DNA of 64,000 bases from Stercorarius parasiticus (GCA_013396915.1 VWZL01000901.1:186001-250000); one strand, 5' to 3'; numbered from the stretch's first letter, positions 48,935 to 62,320 are shown. Numbers and translations are program-made. The notes: a model not told the origin generated them from the letters alone.

Positions 48935-51184
48935 ATTAAAGCCACCATTCCCTTATGAAACCAGAGAAGCTTCATCTAGTTGGCCCATAAGCACACAACT
49001 GCTGGCCAGCTGACCTCCACATGCCCAGCTGCCAGCCAGCAGTAATGTACACCATGTGAACCAGAGTGAGGAGAACTGTGAAGGCACTGTGGTGGGGGAA
49101 TGACACAGCAGAGAGCAACGTCAAGACAGGGGAAGAAGATGAGATTCTACAAAGAGAGTGTTAGTAGTGTTTAGGGCACACACAACAAAAATCCTTTGGG
49201 AAATCAGGCTTCATTAGTTTTGAGGATTATGGTATGACACATATAAACATAGACAGTGGGAGGAACCCAAAGTACACACTTTGTGGTACACTGATGCAAT
49301 AGAAATACATTTTAACTCTGTGCCATATTAAAAAGAAGTGACACTATGAATACAGATCAAAGCCCAAAGCCATGTCATCCTATGGAAATAGTCTTGGTCT
49401 AGACAGCCTGAGCAGACTTAGCTCATTAAAGAAGACACCACCCTCAGCCAAGAACTTAATGAGGACTTTCACAACAGCCAGGCAAGCTTCGTAACCGGAA
49501 TATTCAAATGTCTGAGTTGATAGTGAACAATGCTCGTTCTCTCCAACTGGAAGTCAATATTCAAAATTAGCAAGAACTCAGGAACTCTGGAGCATGAATT
49601 CTTCACGAATCTTTCTCCCAAATTGTCAGCTGTCAATCACTGTAGTTTTGTTGACTGGAGAATACCCACATTGAATGCCAAGTGAGCAGCAGCACTGACC
49701 TCAATCAGAGTAGAAGCTGAACAGTAATCTAGAGTGGTTAATTTTTTTTAATCAAAATTTGCTCATCCAGAAGACAATCATTAAGCAGACAAGCACTGTG
49801 TACTGCTGATCCCCTACAGACTGCTGAGAAATGCAGGATCTCCTCCAGGGATACAGTAGACAATATCATGTCAATGTCCAAACAAAGCTTATGCCTGATC
49901 TGAATATAGATTTGAGTCCATCATTCCAACAGCCTTATTCTAGACAGGTTTGTGAAAGACACCTTTTGTGTATATAGAAGAGTTAAAAGTTCAGTACCTC
50001 ATCCATACCACCAAACTATTAGACATTCCCTGAGCTCTTAAATAACATTTTTCCTGCCCGCCCCTTTAAGTAACCTGTCCAAGAGAATTTTATGTTTTTC
50101 TCTTTCAAGGTATTTAGTTTGGGGAATATGTAGCCACTGTCAAAAAATGTCAGGCAAACTATGGATAATAATATAGAAGTTTATGAATTGCCAAATACTA
50201 GCAGAGATCTATTAAAACTAACTTCTTTGGAGCTTGTTGCTTCTCCTTGGCATAACTGGCACAATTCAAAATACTATAGTCTCCTGAAATCTGGACAAAC
50301 TCCTATCTGCATCTTTTACGCACTTTCTGCAGTAAGGCAAGACCTGGCAACCTTAGAAAAGCTCTCTCTGAAGCCAAACTCTGCATATAATGTCAATTTT
50401 TAGAAGAAAGCCATCATCCTGACTGGGATTTGCTGAGAATGGTTTGGCCTGATAGTTCAATGTTTTAAACAAAGCAGCTGTATTTATTTGCTGTTAGAGA
50501 ACACCCATGTCTGCCAGCATTTAGTCAAAGCCTAAATTACATTCAGCAGTACTGCAGAATTGCACTCCAGCATTTTGGAAACATACTACTAAAAATCAAA
50601 ATGGTCTCATGTTAAAGAAAATCCTTACACTGCTGCATTTTGAGCTAGCTCTTCCTTTGCCACTGGAGGCAAGGGCTTTCCAGAATACTTTTGACTCAGT
50701 TGATGAGATCTTTGAAAAGACTAAGCAGTATCTTGCCTACTCATTACAAACAACGATGTGTAATAACATAAATAATAGAACGAAGTCATAGTACAGTCAA
50801 CTCAGAGTCTATACAACCTAATACACACAGGCAGGCCAAATGACAGCGCTGACTACTTGGCTTCCACCTTGAGCATTGTAAATACAAGCATCATGGAAGG
50901 TGATCAGAGGGGAAACATCTCATTCCAGAGTTCACATTGACCATTTCCAATTTCACTGTTCCATAGAGGGATCTCCTCCTCCCATAGGTAGATTTGTGAC
51001 TCCCAGAGCTGTTTCTAGCACCTTGTCAATCAAGCCTAATTTGAACAAGTTTAAAGGATTAAAAGGACTCATTTACAAGACTAAAAGGAGCGGTTATCCT
51101 CTTGCTTATAATACAATGCCAACGTGGCCTATTCTAGCAGAGCTCAGTTAACTTTAACAATAAAAAGCAGCAGTAAAGGCAATA

Positions 51185-51375
51185 GTTGTCCAGTGACCAG
51201 GGGATCTCCCTAGGACTTGGAAGATGCAGCCTGACCACCTGAAACCACCATGGATGACCTTGGGCAAGTCATTTATTCCTTGTCCCTTGGCTACATGGGG
51301 AAAATAAGCATCATGTTACCCTACAGAAATATAAAGGTAGATTGAGAAAGGCAATGGGAGTTGTATGTACGCTTA
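51185..51375 (+). mobile_element. Ancient MIR-type SINE, sense
   Basis: The phrase 'gatgaccttgggcaagtca' (about 51253), then 'tttattccttgtcccttggc', 'tacatggggaaaataagc' and a decayed 'gttaccctacag' follow the order of the MIR consensus: the 'tgtgaccttgggcaagt' box, then 'cctcagtttcctcatct', then 'aaaatggggataata'. The 5' tRNA-like end is not recognisable. No coding capacity. Confidence 0.82.
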
Positions 51376-52739
51376 AAACATTTTTCCTGATGAAATCTTT
51401 GCTAGTTAAGGACCCAACACACTATTTAAAAAAGCAAGCTAAAATGTACCCCTTTATAGTACAAAAATATGTGTTAAAACTACAACCTATGTAAGACAGC
51501 AACTCATTGAAACCAAGACAACCTGAGCCAGGTACAAAGGCCATTTTGGCTTTGAGAAGTTGTTCTGGTTGCTCTCTTACAACAATACCTGCAAACATCA
51601 GTACTAACTGATAGCCTAAAGATCATGGGCTACAAGATTTGATAACAACATAGCCCAGAGATTACTATTATCTCCCAATTTTGTAAAGACACAAATTAAG
51701 TTAAATCCTTCCCAGGATGAAGAATTCTGGGAGGTGTCACTCACACTGCCTTTGGCTGGCACCAAGTAGAGTTGGGCTCTAGAAGGGTACATAAACAGAT
51801 TACGGAAATTAAGATGGCTTGTAATTTACATGTGTGCAGTTCCACAAACATGCTTACAATAAACCCATCCATCCCATCATTCTTTCAAATACTGTATTTC
51901 TCTGTCCTGACCAGCAATTTCACACACACTACATTTTTGGCATCTTCCTGAGACAGACTGACCCTCTGCTGCCTGTGCTTCATCTGTGCATCACAGGGAG
52001 ACATGCCAACCACTAGGTTCCAACGGTGCCAGACTATGTGAGCCAAAAAACTTCTTCATAAACTAAAGAGTGGATTTCTCAGTGGGAAATAGCTGTATTG
52101 ATAAATTACAAATTTTAAACTTACAAATAAATACTTGCAGGAACCAACAGTATTGAGAATGTATTCCTGTTATTCATTGACTTGTAAGCTGAGAAGATTT
52201 CTAATGGTTCAAAATATACAAAAATACATCTAGACTCCAGTCCAACTAAGCCCCTGAATTAAGAAGTTGTCCAATCTATCTGTCATGCCTTTCTCACACA
52301 CTGAACAAAATAAAGCACAGCATGGCAATCCTGAGAAAAGCACCTTTCTGCAGGGCAATTAAATGGGTCTTAACAGTCAAAGTTTTGGGATGGTGCTCCG
52401 TTCACTGAAAACTAACAGCTTCTTTGATAGGCAAGATTTGCTTTGTGGCAAATTGGTTTCCTCTACTTCAGATCAAATAATGAAAACATTAAACCTAAGT
52501 ATATTCCCCCCAAAACAACTTCAAAAAATATTTTTCATATATAATTTTGAAATAATCCTATATTCCTAAGGCAAATCATTCACAAAGAAAAGTTCAGCAA
52601 GATTAGTAAGAAGCAGCAATAAGTATTAGCCTAAATGCTATTGTTGGGGTAAGAAAATGGATAAATGCTAAACAAAAACAATTTTTCAGGTCTGAAACAG
52701 AAGCAGTAAAACGTCAAATAAATACAGGTAAACATTGCC

Positions 52740-52930
52740 CGGTTTCAGTTTAATGTTAATCAGATAAACGCTGGTCAGGTTTTATTAATTCAAAAGAAGA
52801 GCATAATCCCCAGAGCAAGTCTGATCTCTAAATGATGTAGCATCAAATGACTGCAAAGTCACTAGGCTTGTGAAAGGCTGATGGATTGTTTTCATTAGGG
52901 GAACATGTATTTTTATTCCCTTAAAGATAT
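52740..52930. promoter_or_regulatory. Enhancer-like AT-rich block (tentative)
   Basis: A repeat-free segment dense in TAAT/ATTA cores ('tttaatgttaatcag', 'ttttattaattc', 'ttttcattagggg') and 'aaatgactgcaaagtc'. Composition only; conservation not seen. Confidence 0.2.
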
Positions 52931-54475
52931 CAGTAAAAAGGCCTAGTACGAGTTATGTATTCTGCGTTCTTTAGCCTTTTGGCTATTTGTCCTCAGTAAA
53001 TAACTTCCTAAACTATGCCATATTTGAGTTTAGACTAAAATAAGATTACTCAAGAGACTTTTCCCAGACCGTTGAGTGTTTTCTTTGACATTGCTTTTTA
53101 AAAGCAAGTTTAAAACCAAATAATAAGACTGAGCTCATAGAAAGTCTATATTTTATTAAAACATTTGAGACTACTACACTAATTTTCTTCAGACCTGGCT
53201 TTTCTCCATTAAGGCTCAACGAAATACTGTCAGCCAGCTGCCTGCTTTGTAAGATCATGAACCAATTGCACAGAGATTGCTTTACAAAGTGAAGAAGGCT
53301 TTTATTAAAACTCTGCAACACACAGCTCTTTCAGCATCAGTAGGTGAGTAATCTCTCAACTGGCCCAGCTGAGAGCAAGATTTGTAAGCAGCATGCCCAG
53401 TGGTATTGTTTGTTTGTACTGCAGTAACACTTAAAGGCACCATCTAGGGAACAGGACCTGTTTGTCTAAATACTGCATTTTCTCATCGATGGGAAAGACA
53501 GGTCTTTTAAGAAAAAACTGGAATCTACAGACACGCATCTAATGGTAGCAGAAATTAGAAGCAGAGATCAATAAATATTAAGATTTTCAGACTTTTTCTA
53601 CATTGTCTGTGTAGTTCTTCGATGTTAATAACAGTCGCAGAACTAAAACTGAAACAGAATGACAACACTGCTAATTAAGAAATTCCTTTTCCCATGTAAG
53701 GTGTTTTGCTTGGAAAATGCTAACAGACCATATCAGTTTCCTCCTCATCCGTCTAGCCTAAAGTACTACCATCAGCACACACTTTACAGGTACCACTTTT
53801 TTTACTGACTATCGTCAGAGAACCGAAGTGTAGCTTGCAATCATCTCTTGCAACCAGCACTGAAGCCTACAACAGAAAGGCTAGGTAAGAATGTAATGGT
53901 CAGATTTATGATGCTGTTTTGTTATTGTTCCTCTTGATTCACAATTTATACATTAGTACAGTCAAAATAGGAAGTTAATACTAATCGCGCAACAACCGGT
54001 AAATTGCTGTAATGCAAGTCAAGGACAGGACACCACAGGGAGCGTGTACAGTAAAATAACTTAAGGCTGATAACAGGTTACAAGAGATGTTAGACACCCT
54101 AAAGACACTTATTAGCACACTGTGATTTATGCTTGCCTTAATGAGATGGCACAGTTATCTAAGTGCTCTTCAGAACAAATTTCCAGTAAATAAATCCAGA
54201 ATAATGTAGAAGTTATCTGTAGAATTATTTCTGTTAATGAAGAAGTACAAAGTCCACCAAATTCATCCCTTCCACTGAGCTCACGTTGAGGTTTTGTTTC
54301 AAAAGTACACCATATAGCTGTCAGTTTGTGCCTTTTATTTGTATTTTCATTATTTCCAGCTATACTGATGCCAGTTCCACAATTAATGTTTCCTACTATT
54401 CCTACTGTTACAAAAATATGATGCTTCAGGCTCCAGGCAGAAAATAAAGGCCAGAACAAGCCAGACTATTTGTTG

Positions 54476-54516
54476 ATGTGCTGCACACAGGTGCACACTG
54501 CACAGCTGCACAGTGA
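54476..54516. repeat. TGCACA-rich imperfect tandem
   Basis: Words 'ctgcacaca', 'ggtgcacac', 'tgcacagc' and 'tgcacagtg' follow one another. The palindromic TGCACA/GTGCAC cores make it self-complementary. Confidence 0.6.
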
Positions 54517-56914
54517 TGTGTTAACATTTCTCAGATGTGAGTTGCTTTGTAACCCAGAGAAAGGTTCATGAACATCCTAAACTACTGCCCGTAGATGCAT
54601 TTCCCTTAACCCACCATATTGTTTCTCACATTCAGCAGGCTTTAGAAGTTAGACCCATGTAATTAATCCCATTTAAAGACTAGTCTAGTTAATTAATGAA
54701 ACTAGGCTCCATGGGAACACTTCTGACTAAGGCAGGTTTATAGCTCTGAGTTCCCCACTCCTCTAGGTTGAGTCACACAACAGCCCTTCCACCCATACCC
54801 AATATGGGTTCTGTTGGGCAAGGACAGGGATCCAGAAATGAGTCAGGTATCTGCCAATGAGCACATTTAAAGTGAAAGTGAACTAAAACCAAAACAAAAC
54901 AGGGGTTGGTGATTTAAATGAAAATAACCAGAGCTTCAGGTGCCTGATTTGGAACTCCTTAAACAAATAGCCACCACCTGAAAGTCTCAGCCTTTTAAAT
55001 AGCTCTAAGGTTTGGGAGCACAAATCATCAACATTCATAGATTTTCAATAGATTTTCATATGCCTGATTAGCAAAGGTTGCTTGTGCTCTTTAGTTCTTT
55101 CGTAATCTGTTTTCCGTATCATTCTTCCTTGGGTCTTGTTAGTTTTATCTGAATTAAAGGCGTGTTTGAATTCAAGTCATGCTGCCTCTTTTTTTTAAAA
55201 AAAAAAAACAAAAAACCAACCACCTTTACCCCTGCTTTGATATCATAACTAATAACTGAGTTTCATTCTAGTATTATGCTGGTACATAGAACTTCAAACT
55301 AAAGAGGTTCCATATTAATGCATTGTTTGGACAATTTGGTGTACAAACTGGATGGTGTGAGTCAAACTTGATAACCTAATTATATAGGATTTCCTTTGCA
55401 TCTTCCAGGCAAAAAAATTAAGAGTTCAGTAGTACATTTCATTCAACCACATCTTTTCACTTTCCTGGTCTGGATATTTGTTCTGTCTGATGTCTAAGTT
55501 GTATAGAAATGATGTATTAAAAAGGAAAAGAAATCTTGAGAGTTTGTTACCCAATATTCAAGATAAATAAAATCTCTTTTCACAAAGTGCTTTCAGCACT
55601 AAGCTTATCAGATCGCTACTGGCTGAACACTTGCAAGACTGAGGGCCTCTGGCTAGAAAGCAAAGTGTTTCCTGAAGTGATTAATGTCAGTCTGAGAGGA
55701 GAGAAAACAGTGTAGCACTTAAAATTAGAATAGAAAATAACAAAATTAAGCTCAGTGAGTTGCACTAATGCCAATTATGATGAATTTATGACATACCCTG
55801 AAGACAACAACAGTATGTCCTACATGCAGAAAAACTAGACCCTGGAAACCTCACTGTTTATGCCAAGATGGTAAGCGGATTATATCATTGTATTCTTATG
55901 CTATTGTTCTAGACAAAAAAAAAATGCATTGAGGCTTATATTGAAATTGCTGATCCAAATGTATCTGCTGTGCAAGTAATGAAGTCCAGAGAGCTATAAA
56001 CAAGAATGAGCAGTCTACACCTTGTAGTAGCCTCAAGTTCTTGTGTGATGCCCTCATTTTTCTTCTTTGAGGACTAAAAAAAGAAAATGATGATTTGCTT
56101 CTAATGATAAATAGAGTTCTTCTACTGAAACTCCTTTAACAGGAGGTCACTTTTGACTCCTGACTCAACAGCCAGCCCATACTGTGATTCAAGTCATGGC
56201 AAAGCATCCCACTGTGTTCTGTAAGGGATTGTATAGTTGGATCAATATGCATTATTGCACAGTAACAGGACAAGTGATCTAGATTCTTAAGAGAACTCGC
56301 CACCTTTGTGGCAGGTTTCCCAGCTGACTTTAGAGAAGCTTTTTCAGAGCTGTATTTCAGTCCTTGTATTGAAAGTGATTATTAAATTCAATTTTGCCTC
56401 TGCCCAGTATAGTTTATCTGTTGGGAGCCAAGCCTGGAGAATTTCTCACATGTGGTTAGTTACCATGTACTACAACAAATCCCAAATGTTGCCTGAAGTT
56501 TGTAGGAGCAAACATTAGTCTTCCACTGCCATGATCTACATAGCCTCCAAAACAGAGCCAGGGCTCCTGGCAGTCTCCAAAACAAGATTTTGTAATTCAT
56601 TAGGAAAAGAAAACAGTTTTATTTTAACCATGTATTCCAATGCTCATTTTCAAAGTTACCTCATCAAGAAAAGAAGAGAGTGCCTAAATTAGCATTTTAC
56701 TTTGGATGAGGAACACTTCTGAAACCAATCTCGTGGTAGTCCCTACTACCAGTATCTTGATTTGCACTGTAGGTGGTCTCAGAGCATAAAACTGGATCCC
56801 TTTTGGATTAAACTAAACCAGAGGATACAGTCTAAGAGCACATCTAGTATTCTTTAAGCACCATTGGACTTTCCACTCACAGGAGTATACTGGAGCTTCT
56901 TGAAAGTGTAAAAT

Positions 56915-56945
56915 ATGTACATATATATACACACACGTATATAGA
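56915..56945. repeat. TA/CA compound microsatellite
   Basis: An 'atgtacatatatatacacacacgtata' type run, short and interrupted. Confidence 0.8.
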
Positions 56946-57016
56946 TTGATACACACAGATCAGTCACAAAATGCATATAGTGTGAATGCTGTGTCTTCAA
57001 CACCAAACATTCCAGT

Positions 57017-57035
57017 ACTTCTAGACACTAGAAGT
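57017..57035. other. Short hairpin, 8-bp arms
   Basis: Arms acttctag and ctagaagt around loop ACA. Confidence 0.6.
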
Positions 57036-59329
57036 GATCCTATAATTATATTATAAAATATTGGAAAATTACTCAGAGATACCCATTATTTAAATAAGAG
57101 GAGTGGTACAATTTTTAGCAAAGTTAAAACTCCATAAAGCAGGCAGCGTTAGCCACATGCAGGGGCCTCAGCAGAACCTATCAGCTCCTCTTCTGAAGAG
57201 TCAAGACCCCCATCAAGCATTTGCTAAGAGAGCTCAGGTACCTATACACAACAAATTCAGCCTCTACAAAGTCCCATTGTGTTTCTATGGCTTTAGTCAC
57301 CTTACCTCAGTTTTCCTCCTACACAGCCACCAGCAACCATGTCTGCAGATGCAAGGCTCTGGCTGAGACCTTCCAGGTGCCATCTTCTGAAATAAAACAT
57401 AATTGAAATCAGAGTCCTGTCCTTTTGGTCAGCACATATCCTTCTCAGAAGCACTCATCAGGACTCACTGAAGCAGCTATTCCAGCTGAATGAATCTCAG
57501 CACCCTCTGTCACGCCACTTTCTTTCTCCTCCCTTCTTCTCTCACTACTGCTTTTGACCACTGGTTCCCACTCCATCAGCACATGTTAGAGTCCTTCCTG
57601 AGCTGATTCACATTGCTAATCCAGTGGAAAACTGTTTTCTTTTTTCTTTCTGGGGTAGGTAGGGTATGACTAAGCTAATGTTCTGTGGGATGAGTGAATT
57701 AAACCAACTCACGGAGAATGTAAGGGACAAAACCAAAGTGAGGACAGAAAGCACATAGCCACAACAGACATAAAGAGGAAGAAGTCCATCTCCTTCAGTA
57801 GCTCTCACATTAGGTCACGTGTAACACTCAGTTTCAGCTCAGTTACCCCCAAGTCCCACACCTTTCATCGCATTTCACAGATGGAAACCCTATCTCACAG
57901 CACCAACAAGCAAGGTATTGCAAACAAGATTCCTGTGCTCCAGGACCATGTTGTCACAGAGGGTCCCAATAAACCACAGACTGCCTCAACTTCTCAAAAC
58001 TAGTTTCTCCCACCAGCAGCCAGAGAGTCACCTATCCCCTATCTCAATCTCCCCTCAAATGAGTTGCATTCACACCTTATTTACTTGGTGACCTTTTCCT
58101 GGCCAGCACGGGTTTTGTACACACCATACCTTTAGATGCTATAACCCCTCTATCATCTACACTTTATAATAATCATTCACTTGGGACACCATAGGAATCA
58201 AAGCCTTATCAGTTCAATTGATGGATCAATTGACATTACAAAGTACAGGAGCCTAAGCATTTCATTAACAGCTTGGATATTTCTAGTGCTAAGAAAACTT
58301 TACACACAGTGTGCTGAGACAATTGCTGTCAAAATCCGATTGGTAGTATTACTGCTGTCTTATTCCAGAGAGACTTTTGTGTTTCCTCCAACTCCAAAAT
58401 GAATATTTTGTTGTATTTCTCCATGTTTGAAATATTAAGAAAATAGAATGAAGAATTGATCATCAGCTCTGGTGATTGTTTTCTATCAGCTTTTGTAAAA
58501 CAAGTCAGTTGGTTTGTCTACACTGAAAATTTGTATCAAGATAAGCTGAATTTTAATAAATACTGATGCAGTCTCCTGCTGGATAACCCTATTCTCATAC
58601 AAACACCTTTTTTCTAGTTTTAGTGTATATTATTTTAGAAATATAATATCCCTCCAGTAATATCAATAGTTGTTGGGACAGAAGGAACTACCCCTTAAAC
58701 CCCTAAGACTACAGAAATTTAACCATCACAGAGTGATTAGTAAGACTTCCCAGCATGTACAAAGCCTAAGCTGCCCTAACAAGTTTTTCTTCTGGTACCA
58801 GGTAGAAATCCCTGGGTGAGCGTGCCTGAACCCTAAGGAAAATTAGACTAATAAGGGTGGCAAAACTTTGCCTTCTTAAAACTAACAGCACTTTGCAATC
58901 ACACATGCCTGTTGTGTAGAGGTATGTAAGTATCTGGGTTATTTCAATACTATGAAAACTTCTGAATGTTGAAACCCTGTTTATTTCTCTGTGAAATCAG
59001 AGAAAAGCAGTCTTATTTTGATCTTCTTGCTTAACTCACCATCCTCTGCTCTGACAGTCCCTGGTTCAGCAGGCAGTAATTGGGATAGGAAGGAGGAGGT
59101 GTGAATCACGAGCTGTCAGCACTGAGGTAATCTTGAGTGCCAAATGTACAAACTTTCAAAAGTAAACCGGTTTTGCTTACCTTGAGACCTAACAGTTTTA
59201 TTGCAATCTTATAAGCAGGGGCTAGTAAAAAAATTTTTTTTTTTTAAAAAGAAGCAATTTTCCTTGAGTACGAAGTGGTGCTGGGAGCAATATCCATGTT
59301 CTGCTCTCTGTTTTTAAGGGGATGTTGGA

Positions 59330-59705
59330 AAACTGGAGGCCAGGCAGCAAAGAATCACAAAAGTAATAAGAAGAAAAAGTACAATTGCAAATGACTCTAT
59401 TAGAGTGAGAAGTGCTGGATGCTAAAACACTTTGTTATCCAGTTGGGAAAGGTGCAGCAAGAAGCAATAGGTAGAAGGTGAAGCCAGATATACTCAAAAT
59501 AGTCTAACAACGTGGTTTGCTAATGTCTGGAACAAACTACCAAAGGAAGGGTACATTCTCTTCTCCCCATGCTTTTGAATCAAGCCTGAATGCCTTTCTG
59601 AAGCACACTCTGAAAGATACTCACCCCAGCCAAGCATCAGCATGCAAGTAAAATTCAGTGGCCTGAGTGGGATTAGTTTAGAAATCCAGTGATCTGTCCC
59701 AAACT
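59330..59705 (+). mobile_element. Ancient CR1/L3-like LINE, plus strand
   Basis: A very diverged LINE 3' part. Ordered phrases are 'aactggaggccaggcagcaa', 'agaatcacaaaagtaataa', 'aagaagcaataggtag', 'gtctggaacaaactacc', 'tttgaatcaagcctgaatgc', 'ctttctgaagcacactctg' and 'gtaaaattcagtggcctg'. They parallel the old amniote CR1 end: the arginine-rich ORF2 tail, then the 'WNxLP' region, then a 'gaaattcaatggcctg' 3' UTR. The stretch between 59370 and 59460 is shorter than expected, suggesting internal loss. No frame survives. The same general family as 26540-27570, on the opposite strand. Confidence 0.75.
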
Positions 59706-60269
59706 CCGCAGAACTGTGACTGACACTCACTAAATTAGAAGCAGGATCAGGATGCATAAGTTCATTAACTTACTGAAAAGAGATCTAATGAATAAGTAAC
59801 TCCACAAACACCCAGCACAATAATTTCTATTTGCACCCTCAAAGGCTCCTCACTCCAGCTGCTTGTCAGGCAGACGAAGCCTGTCATTCACTCCTTTGTA
59901 ACTCTACCCATTGTCCAAAGCCCCTTTTCTTCTTGGAGAAACCCCTTGTTTTGTTCTTATGGAGAAACCTTTAAGAGCTGGGAGAGGGAAAGCGAGCCTT
60001 TACCTCAAAACAAAGGGAAATAGAGATTCTGCCAGCAGGAGGCTGACAAGCAAATGACAATCTCTATCTCTAGGGTCTGAGCACAATCTCTGCAGGCAGT
60101 GTCAAGCCCTGTGTCAGCTCGCTGCCCTGCCAGCCTTCTACAATGGGTTGGTCAGGATGTGTGCCTGGGAGAACAAAACCTTCCTCCTCCGGGAAGCCAG
60201 CCCAGACAGCTCCCGGGCACAATGTTCCCTGGCAGGGGCTGTTCAGCGTGGTGCCCCTCCACACCCCTG

Positions 60270-60430
60270 AGGCTGGCTGATGGCCTAAATAACGGCGAAT
60301 TATAGCTGTGTTGAAACAATCAAGTACCAATAACGGCAGAAGCAGAGCATGAGGACATGCCACGTGGACTCTGTTTACCATTTAATGTTATGTATTAATA
60401 GCCATTATATTGTAAAATAATGTAAGGTCT
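60270..60430. promoter_or_regulatory. Enhancer-like block (tentative)
   Basis: A repeat-free segment with TAAT-type cores ('catttaatgttatg', 'gtattaatagcc'), two 'ataacggc' words about 40 bp apart (60288 and 60329) and a 'gccacgtggac' E-box (CACGTG). It resembles a conserved non-coding element by composition. Unproven. Confidence 0.22.
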
Positions 60431-62279
60431 GTGCCAGATGAAAACATGACTTGAATTTGCGCAGAGCATTACAACCCCAGAGAAGACCGGGGAGTTGTAT
60501 GGGTGCACTAAGGCAAGTCATTTAACATCAGAAACTAAGCCAGCTGCAGGGGGCTCTTTCTCTAAGCTTTCTGGGCAACTCCTCTTGATTGACTGGGATG
60601 AGAGGGGAGAAATCATTTCTCTGCAAAGCAGCTCTATTAAATCCTTCTCAGCAAAGGCCAGAAGGAATCTTCTCCCATTGAAAACACAAAAATAGAAAAA
60701 GAAGGGGAAAAAAAAAAAGCTAATTCAATCACAAGATGGAAGAACTGCGCAGAAAGCAACTCTTAACACATGGGCCCTCCTGTACCCTACCAATGCATCA
60801 CATGAGAAAAAAGACCATAAGGAATTGAATGTGCCACAGTTGATGCAGCATGCCAAAACATACCTCAGAAGAACAGAGGAAGGTCTCAGCAGCTGTGGCA
60901 TTCAGGACACTTTCTGAGAAGCCATAATTCACAGTCATCCTGAGTTGTCTTCTTTCAGTATTTTTCTAATGACACATACATTTTTTTCTGCCTGCTCCCT
61001 TTAATATTTTGAATTCCTGGACAACCACATTTGTAACAGAAGGGAATGGTTGCACAATGAGCAATGAGGTAAGCCTGTCTCATTTACTGCATATAAAATG
61101 CAGCTTGAGTTCCGTGATAATACATTGCTGGGAAGTCATCTTCAGTTATTAATGCTACTGGTTTCAAGGGAAGCACGAATTTTGCCCCACTCATGTAAGA
61201 GGGAACCTTCCATGAACTTCCAAGGGGATTGCAAGCTTTTATACTCAGATCTCAGAGGGAGAAAAAGAGAAAAGAAGGAAAAAAAGAGCCATCAAGAGAT
61301 GCTACAGTCGAATTCATCAAAGTGAACCAAGCAAGAGTTCCTCCTTTACATTTTCCAACAAACATACTCTTTATTTTTAAAGAGGCTTTTAAGACATGCT
61401 TCATAATCATTCTTTGATACGAATCATTCCCTTTCTGCCTCTGCAAGGCAGTAAATAAAAGAATAGCCCTTTTTGTCATAAGAGCATCTAAAAGAGTAAG
61501 AAGTGTTCTTTTTTATGGAACTGACCTTTTAATGAGTAAAAACAAAAAGATCATTCATTATAAGTCACCCTCTGCCAACAGCCCCCATGCCTGTTACCAA
61601 TTTCAAACACTTTGTGTTCCCCCTCCAGAAAGGCTTTGTACTCTTTCACACTCATTAGAAGATGGCTATTGTAAATAGCACTTCCAACATTAATATTAAA
61701 TATGGAAAGAAATATGTTTAAACCAGGTTATGGCTGTAAGGCAAACTGACAAAAGTCAGGAAATTCGTAAGTTAAATCCAGCCTTTAGCTCGTGCTGTTG
61801 TGAAAACACACACGTGGGAGTCAGCGAGGTGCCCAGGGTCAGCACAAAGTGTGCGCTTCCTGGCTTTCATCAGACTGTCAAAACATCATCGACCGGACCT
61901 AAACACCAGATTTGCTGGGTTTAAAAACAGTCCTGCATGCAGTGAAGAGGGAAAGGCACACCCACCTTCCCCCTGTGGCTCCCCTGGCTTCAGGGAGGTT
62001 TGGCGCATGGCCACGGTGCCTGCCCTGGCTCCCAGGGATCGGGAGAATGTCCCACTGGTGACCCACCACCTCCTAGGGTGGACACCTCCCAGCACACACA
62101 CACAGGGTTGTCCCCTGCACAGCAAATGGTCTCATTTGTTCAGCTTGTCCTTGTGGAAAAAGAATCAAGAGCTATATTGCAGGAATGCTAAAATTCCCCT
62201 TGTCTTCATCTCATAAGCATCACGAGCTCTTTCAGGGGAGAGGTGAGTGTACAGGCTGGGTTTGAAGGACTGTGCTGCT

Positions 62280-62320
62280 GGGGTGCCGTAGGGGGAAGGG
62301 GCTCGACAGGGTGGAGGGGG
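62280..62320 (+). other. G-quadruplex-forming motif, five tracts
   Basis: G tracts of 4, 5, 4, 3 and 5 with loops of 7, 2, 7 and 4 bases. More tracts than needed, so several folds are possible. Confidence 0.82.

Larger units (their letters stand above)
43301..51184. other. Unique non-coding stretch with G4 motifs and short repeats
   Basis: No exon recognised; the longest frame is 115 codons (46942-47289, plus) and ends in low-complexity G/T-rich sequence. It contains an A/AC microsatellite (43525-43569), a 24-bp duplication (46649-46691), a 9-bp-arm hairpin (46866-46888), two plus-strand G4 motifs (47175-47191 and 47555-47580), a 26-bp inverted repeat (47794-47819) and an everted half-site pair (48916-48934). 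Confidence 0.6.
51376..59329. other. 8-kb unique AT-rich non-coding stretch
   Basis: No exon, RNA gene or young repeat recognised. Open frames reach 110 codons (54127-54459, minus) without known motifs. Small items are an enhancer-like block (52740-52930), a 'tgcaca'-rich short repeat (54476-54516), A/T tracts (55188-55211 and 59228-59250), a TA/CA microsatellite (56915-56945) and a small hairpin with 8-bp arms (57017-57035). Confidence 0.6.

Noticed and set aside
54127..54459. 110-codon minus-strand frame
   Set aside because: No known domain, and no clear signal peptide or membrane pattern to support it.
61800..62216. 138-codon plus-strand frame in the GC-rich patch
   Set aside because: Three frames are open together here, which points to low stop density and not to coding; no known motif.
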